NCBI GenBank assembly: GCA_002104905.1
Contig: MCFE01000284.1
Span: forward strand, 39,220 to 103,219
From: Basidiobolus meristosporus CBS 931.73
Lineage: Eukaryota; Basidiobolomycota; Basidiobolomycetes; Basidiobolales; Basidiobolaceae
DNA length: 64,000 nucleotides
Direction: 5' to 3'
Positions 63,807 to 64,000 of the stretch are shown here, one piece after another; the stretch's first letter is position 1, and every line of letters starts with the position of its first letter. The position numbers were made by a program, and so were the translations under genes. The notes beneath the pieces were generated by a model that was not told the origin of the DNA, searched no databases, and worked only from the letters and a program-made list of their open reading frames with translations.

Positions 63807-64000
63807 GGTTAGGGTAGGGTTAGGGTTAGGGTTAGGGTTAGGGTTAGGGTTAGGGTTAGGGTTAGGGTTAGGGTTAGGGTTAGGGTTAGGGTTAGGGTTA
63901 GGGTTAGGGTTAGGGTTAGGGTTAGGGTTAGGGTTAGGGTTAGGGTTAGGGTTAGGGTTAGGGTTAGGGTTAGGGTTAGGGTTAGGGTTAGGGTTAGGGT
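63807..64000 (+). repeat. Terminal telomere (TTAGGG)n
   Basis: About 32 repeats of TTAGGG, perfect except for one TAGGG unit near the inner edge (63811-63820). The G-rich strand runs 5' to 3' toward the end of the window, as at a right chromosome end. The sequence stops within the array. Confidence 0.99.

Overview
This is the right-hand end of a fungal chromosome. The last ~194 bases are an uninterrupted TTAGGG array (G-rich strand 3' end to the right). The protein genes have short spliceosomal introns (about 50-75 nt) with GTRNGN...YAG borders, TATA boxes, and fungal versions of housekeeping proteins. No single marker fixes the species. The mix of copia elements, a PAS-PAS white-collar-like protein, RNF10/Mag2 and U24 in a RACK1 intron suggests a filamentous fungus, possibly an early-diverging lineage (inference).

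Layout. (1) 1-11.8 kb is a nest of decayed Ty1/copia elements: copy D was split by B, which was split by A (opposite strand C also landed in B, as did a solo LTR of a second LTR family). A carries a 734-bp near-perfect palindrome. (2) 11.8-15.3 kb holds no gene I can recognise. (3) 15.4-41.7 kb is a gene island: alanine aminotransferase, NOP58, APC13, a two-PAS-domain protein, RPS5 (uS7), RPS29 (uS14), an ATF/CREB-type bZIP factor, QCR6 (complex III hinge protein), an RNF10/Mag2 RING protein, a Pmp3-like proteolipid, RACK1/Asc1 with an intronic U24 box C/D snoRNA, a TMEM128-like membrane protein and two divergent paralogous four-helix membrane proteins. Several (APC13, RPS29, QCR6, the snoRNA) appear only after splicing is worked out. 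(4) 41.7-52.3 kb is AT-rich, with solo LTRs (two with exact 5-bp target duplications), a small secreted protein gene and truncated copia pieces.

(5) 52.3-64 kb is the striking part: a head-to-tail subtelomeric array of non-LTR retroelements, all on the minus strand, nearly all separated by short TTAGGG tracts and ending in the telomere. It contains one apparently full-length two-ORF LINE (T1a), two 5'-truncated copies (T1b, T1c), an older LINE fragment (T5), two short elements that encode only an ORF1-type protein (T3, T4), two copies of a tRNA-headed SINE, and a roughly 42-bp minimal copy. The T1, T3, T4 and SINE families share the same 3' terminus: AATAAAGATTTCACC, a short loop, GGTGA, then a C-rich end abutting CCCTAA. 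In T1a, ORF1 and ORF2 lie in the same frame and are separated only by a single UGA followed by CUA, with no usable ATG for ORF2; this is the known fungal and animal stop-codon-readthrough context.

My reading (inference) is a telomere-dedicated community: an autonomous LINE supplies reverse transcriptase, while gag-like-only elements and a SINE share its 3' recognition hairpin. It resembles the HeT-A/TART division of labour in Drosophila, but next to a normal telomerase-type telomere.
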